NCBI GenBank assembly: GCA_947258885.1
Contig: CAMYKD010000011.1
Coordinates: 5,834-69,833, forward strand
Reading direction: 5' to 3'
Length of the DNA stretch: 64,000 bases
Source of the DNA: an uncultured Kiloniellales bacterium
Lineage (GTDB): Bacteria; Pseudomonadota; Alphaproteobacteria; Kiloniellales; JAKSDN01
The notes below the pieces were generated by a model. That model made no database searches. It saw only the letters and a program-made list of their open reading frames with translations, and was not told the DNA's origin. Positions 62,941 through 64,000 of this stretch are shown here, one piece after another (position 1 is the stretch's first letter; every line of letters starts with the position of its first letter). A program made the translations under genes and the position numbers.

Positions 62941-63297
62941 TATCTAGCCGCTTCCGTGCTCGCGCACGAGCGTCATGACGGCTGGTCGCAGTCGGCGCGC
63001 GGCTCCTGCCACAGCTGCGCAGAGCTGCCTGCACGCGAAAGGCGCTCGACTCGGGCGGCCGGCGTCCTTGACACGGGTATTCTCTGAAACGATGGTAAAT
63101 TGCAGGTCGCGCACGCTATCGCCGGACAACGAACAGATCACGGCGCGGCGATCGCTTTCCAAGACCGGTTGATGCAGGGGCGAAGGACCGCAGCCGTGAA
63201 GAGGTACATTTCCTTCCCGCGAGTCGAAGGCGCCGGCGCCTTCGGCGCCATAGACCGGGAGCTCCAGGCCTACCAGGGAGCGCCGTGAGTGCCGTCC
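62941..63297 (+). other. About 360 bp without a supportable gene; possible promoter
   Basis: This stretch separates terC from the HAD hydrolase gene. It holds a consensus -35 box TTGACA at 63068-63073 but no clear -10 at the right spacing (GATGGT at 17 bp). A perfect 18-bp palindrome GAAGGCGCCGGCGCCTTC lies at 63226-63243. A short ORF ending at 63288 contains that palindrome and is not convincing. Confidence 0.4.
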
Positions 63298-64000
63298 ATG
63301 GAGGAACCGCGATTTGCAGAGGGCCTGGGTGCCATCGCGGCCGACTTCGAGGGTTTCCTGGTCGACCAGTGGGGCGTGCTGCACGACGGTGCCGCGGCCT
63401 ATCCGGGCGCGCGCGAGTGCCTCGCGCGGCTGGCTGCGCTCGGCAAGCGGGTCGTGGTGCTGTCCAACTCGGGCCGGCGCGCCGCGCCCAACGCCGCGCT
63501 GCTGACCGAGATCGGCTTTTCGGCCGCGGACTATACCGCGATGGTCTCCTCGGGCGAGGTCGTCTGGCAGGCCTTCCGGGGCCGGATGGACCCCTATTTC
63601 GCCGGGCTCGGCCGGCGCTGCCTGCTGTTCAGCCGCCATGACGACCGCTCGGTCGTGGCAGGGCTCGACCTGGAGCTCGTCGCGACGGCCGGGCAGGCCG
63701 ACTTCATCCTGGTCAGCGGCTCGGAGGCGCCGGAGAAGACCTTGGCCGACTACGAGCCCTTCTTGGAGGACGGCGTCCGGCGCGGTCTACCCCTGGTCTG
63801 CGCCAACGCGGACTTGGTCCGCGTGTCCCCGGCGGGGCTGCTGCTCGGTCCCGGGTCGATCGCGCGTCGATACGAAGAACTGGGCGGCCGGGTCCGGTGG
63901 ATCGGCAAACCGAATCCGGAAATCTATGTCGCGGCCTTGGCGGCGCTGGGCGATCTGCCGCCGGGGCGGGTCGCGGCCGTCGGCGACTCGCTGGATCACG
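63298..64000 (+). CDS. HAD-superfamily class IIA hydrolase (TIGR01459 type), cut by window end
   Basis: From ATG 63298 the frame stays open to the window end (234 codons). Motif I is FLVDQWGVLHDGAAAYPGAR, motif II VVVLSNSGRRAAPN, and the late motifs are IGKPNPEIYVAALAAL and VAAVGDSLDH. This is the NagD-like/class IIA arrangement, and the D-Q-W-G-V-L-H-D-G variant is typical of the TIGR01459 group. Substrate unknown; phosphatase activity is expected. It is absent as a single entry in the ORF track because it has no stop in the window. Confidence 0.9.
   Translation, partial: MEEPRFAEGLGAIAADFEGFLVDQWGVLHDGAAAYPGARECLARLAALGKRVVVLSNSGRRAAPNAALLTEIGFSAADYTAMVSSGEVVWQAFRGRMDPYFAGLGRRCLLFSRHDDRSVVAGLDLELVATAGQADFILVSGSEAPEKTLADYEPFLEDGVRRGLPLVCANADLVRVSPAGLLLGPGSIARRYEELGGRVRWIGKPNPEIYVAALAALGDLPPGRVAAVGDSLDH

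Noticed and set aside
63100-63288. 62-residue ORF before the HAD hydrolase gene
   Set aside because: It includes the perfect palindrome, has no good start signal and no recognisable family. It may be leader sequence.
1-64000. CRISPR array, rRNA genes, complete insertion sequences
   Set aside because: No spaced direct repeats of CRISPR size, no rRNA sequence and no transposase were seen on either strand.

Overview
The window is about 64 kb of high-GC bacterial chromosome, almost all of it typical alphaproteobacterial housekeeping DNA. Gene order (ruvCAB-ybgC-tolQRAB-pal-cpoB-tilS-ftsH-folP-glmM, rluD next to rpoH with an RpoH box, hisZ-purA, serC-serA, a zapA-6S RNA-fau block, a DUF1127 protein and a MocR regulator) points to a Rhodospirillales-like alphaproteobacterium. 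Genus cannot be told from the window.

Layout. 1-2.4 kb (minus): a conserved hypothetical gene, a ThiE-like gene and efp (cut by the window edge), with a decayed partial copy of the hypothetical gene upstream. 2.4-5.9 kb (plus): pqiABC, an envelope lipid-transport operon. 6-10.1 kb (minus): tkt, class I fba and gap (central carbon). 10.3-12.6 kb (plus): a small coiled-coil gene, zapA, 6S RNA, fau and a YmdB-type phosphoesterase. 13.2-28.8 kb (plus): yebC, ruvCAB, the Tol-Pal operon (tolA carries a frameshift), tilS, ftsH, folP, glmM and thiD, covering DNA repair, envelope constriction, proteolysis, folate and cell-wall precursors. 28.8-30.3 kb: a small DUF6524-like membrane protein and a universal stress protein.

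30.3-34.8 kb is a regulated accessory unit: a MocR/GntR-aminotransferase regulator divergent from DUF1127, EamA exporter, PhzF-like, cupin and GNAT genes, with a paired operator in between. 35-39.2 kb holds an MHYT membrane sensor behind a Fur-like palindrome, panE and FAH-fold genes, a MaoC protein and an anchored hypothetical protein. 39.2-43.2 kb: a palindromic repeat, then serC-serA and an FG-GAP protein. 43.2-47.9 kb: a Doc toxin with an AbrB-type antitoxin, a PqiA-like protein, an MscS channel, then hisZ-purA. 48.1-53.7 kb: a pseudokinase with a C-terminal membrane anchor plus a membrane partner, an uncharacterised GEE-SWGQ membrane protein, rpoH and rluD.

54-64 kb is the most plastic part: an imperfect palindromic repeat, a threonine aldolase, tRNA-Glu(CUC), a PIN-toxin/Phd-antitoxin pair, a SWIM-SNF2 helicase, a frameshifted small gene, an FAH-fold gene, a decayed M4 (protealysin-like) peptidase beside its probable inhibitor emfourin, terC, and the start of a HAD-IIA hydrolase. 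The least understood systems here are the pseudokinase/membrane-protein pair, the orphan emfourin next to a broken protease, and the MocR-controlled PhzF-cupin-GNAT-exporter operon. All calls were made by reading the sequence; no database search was run.
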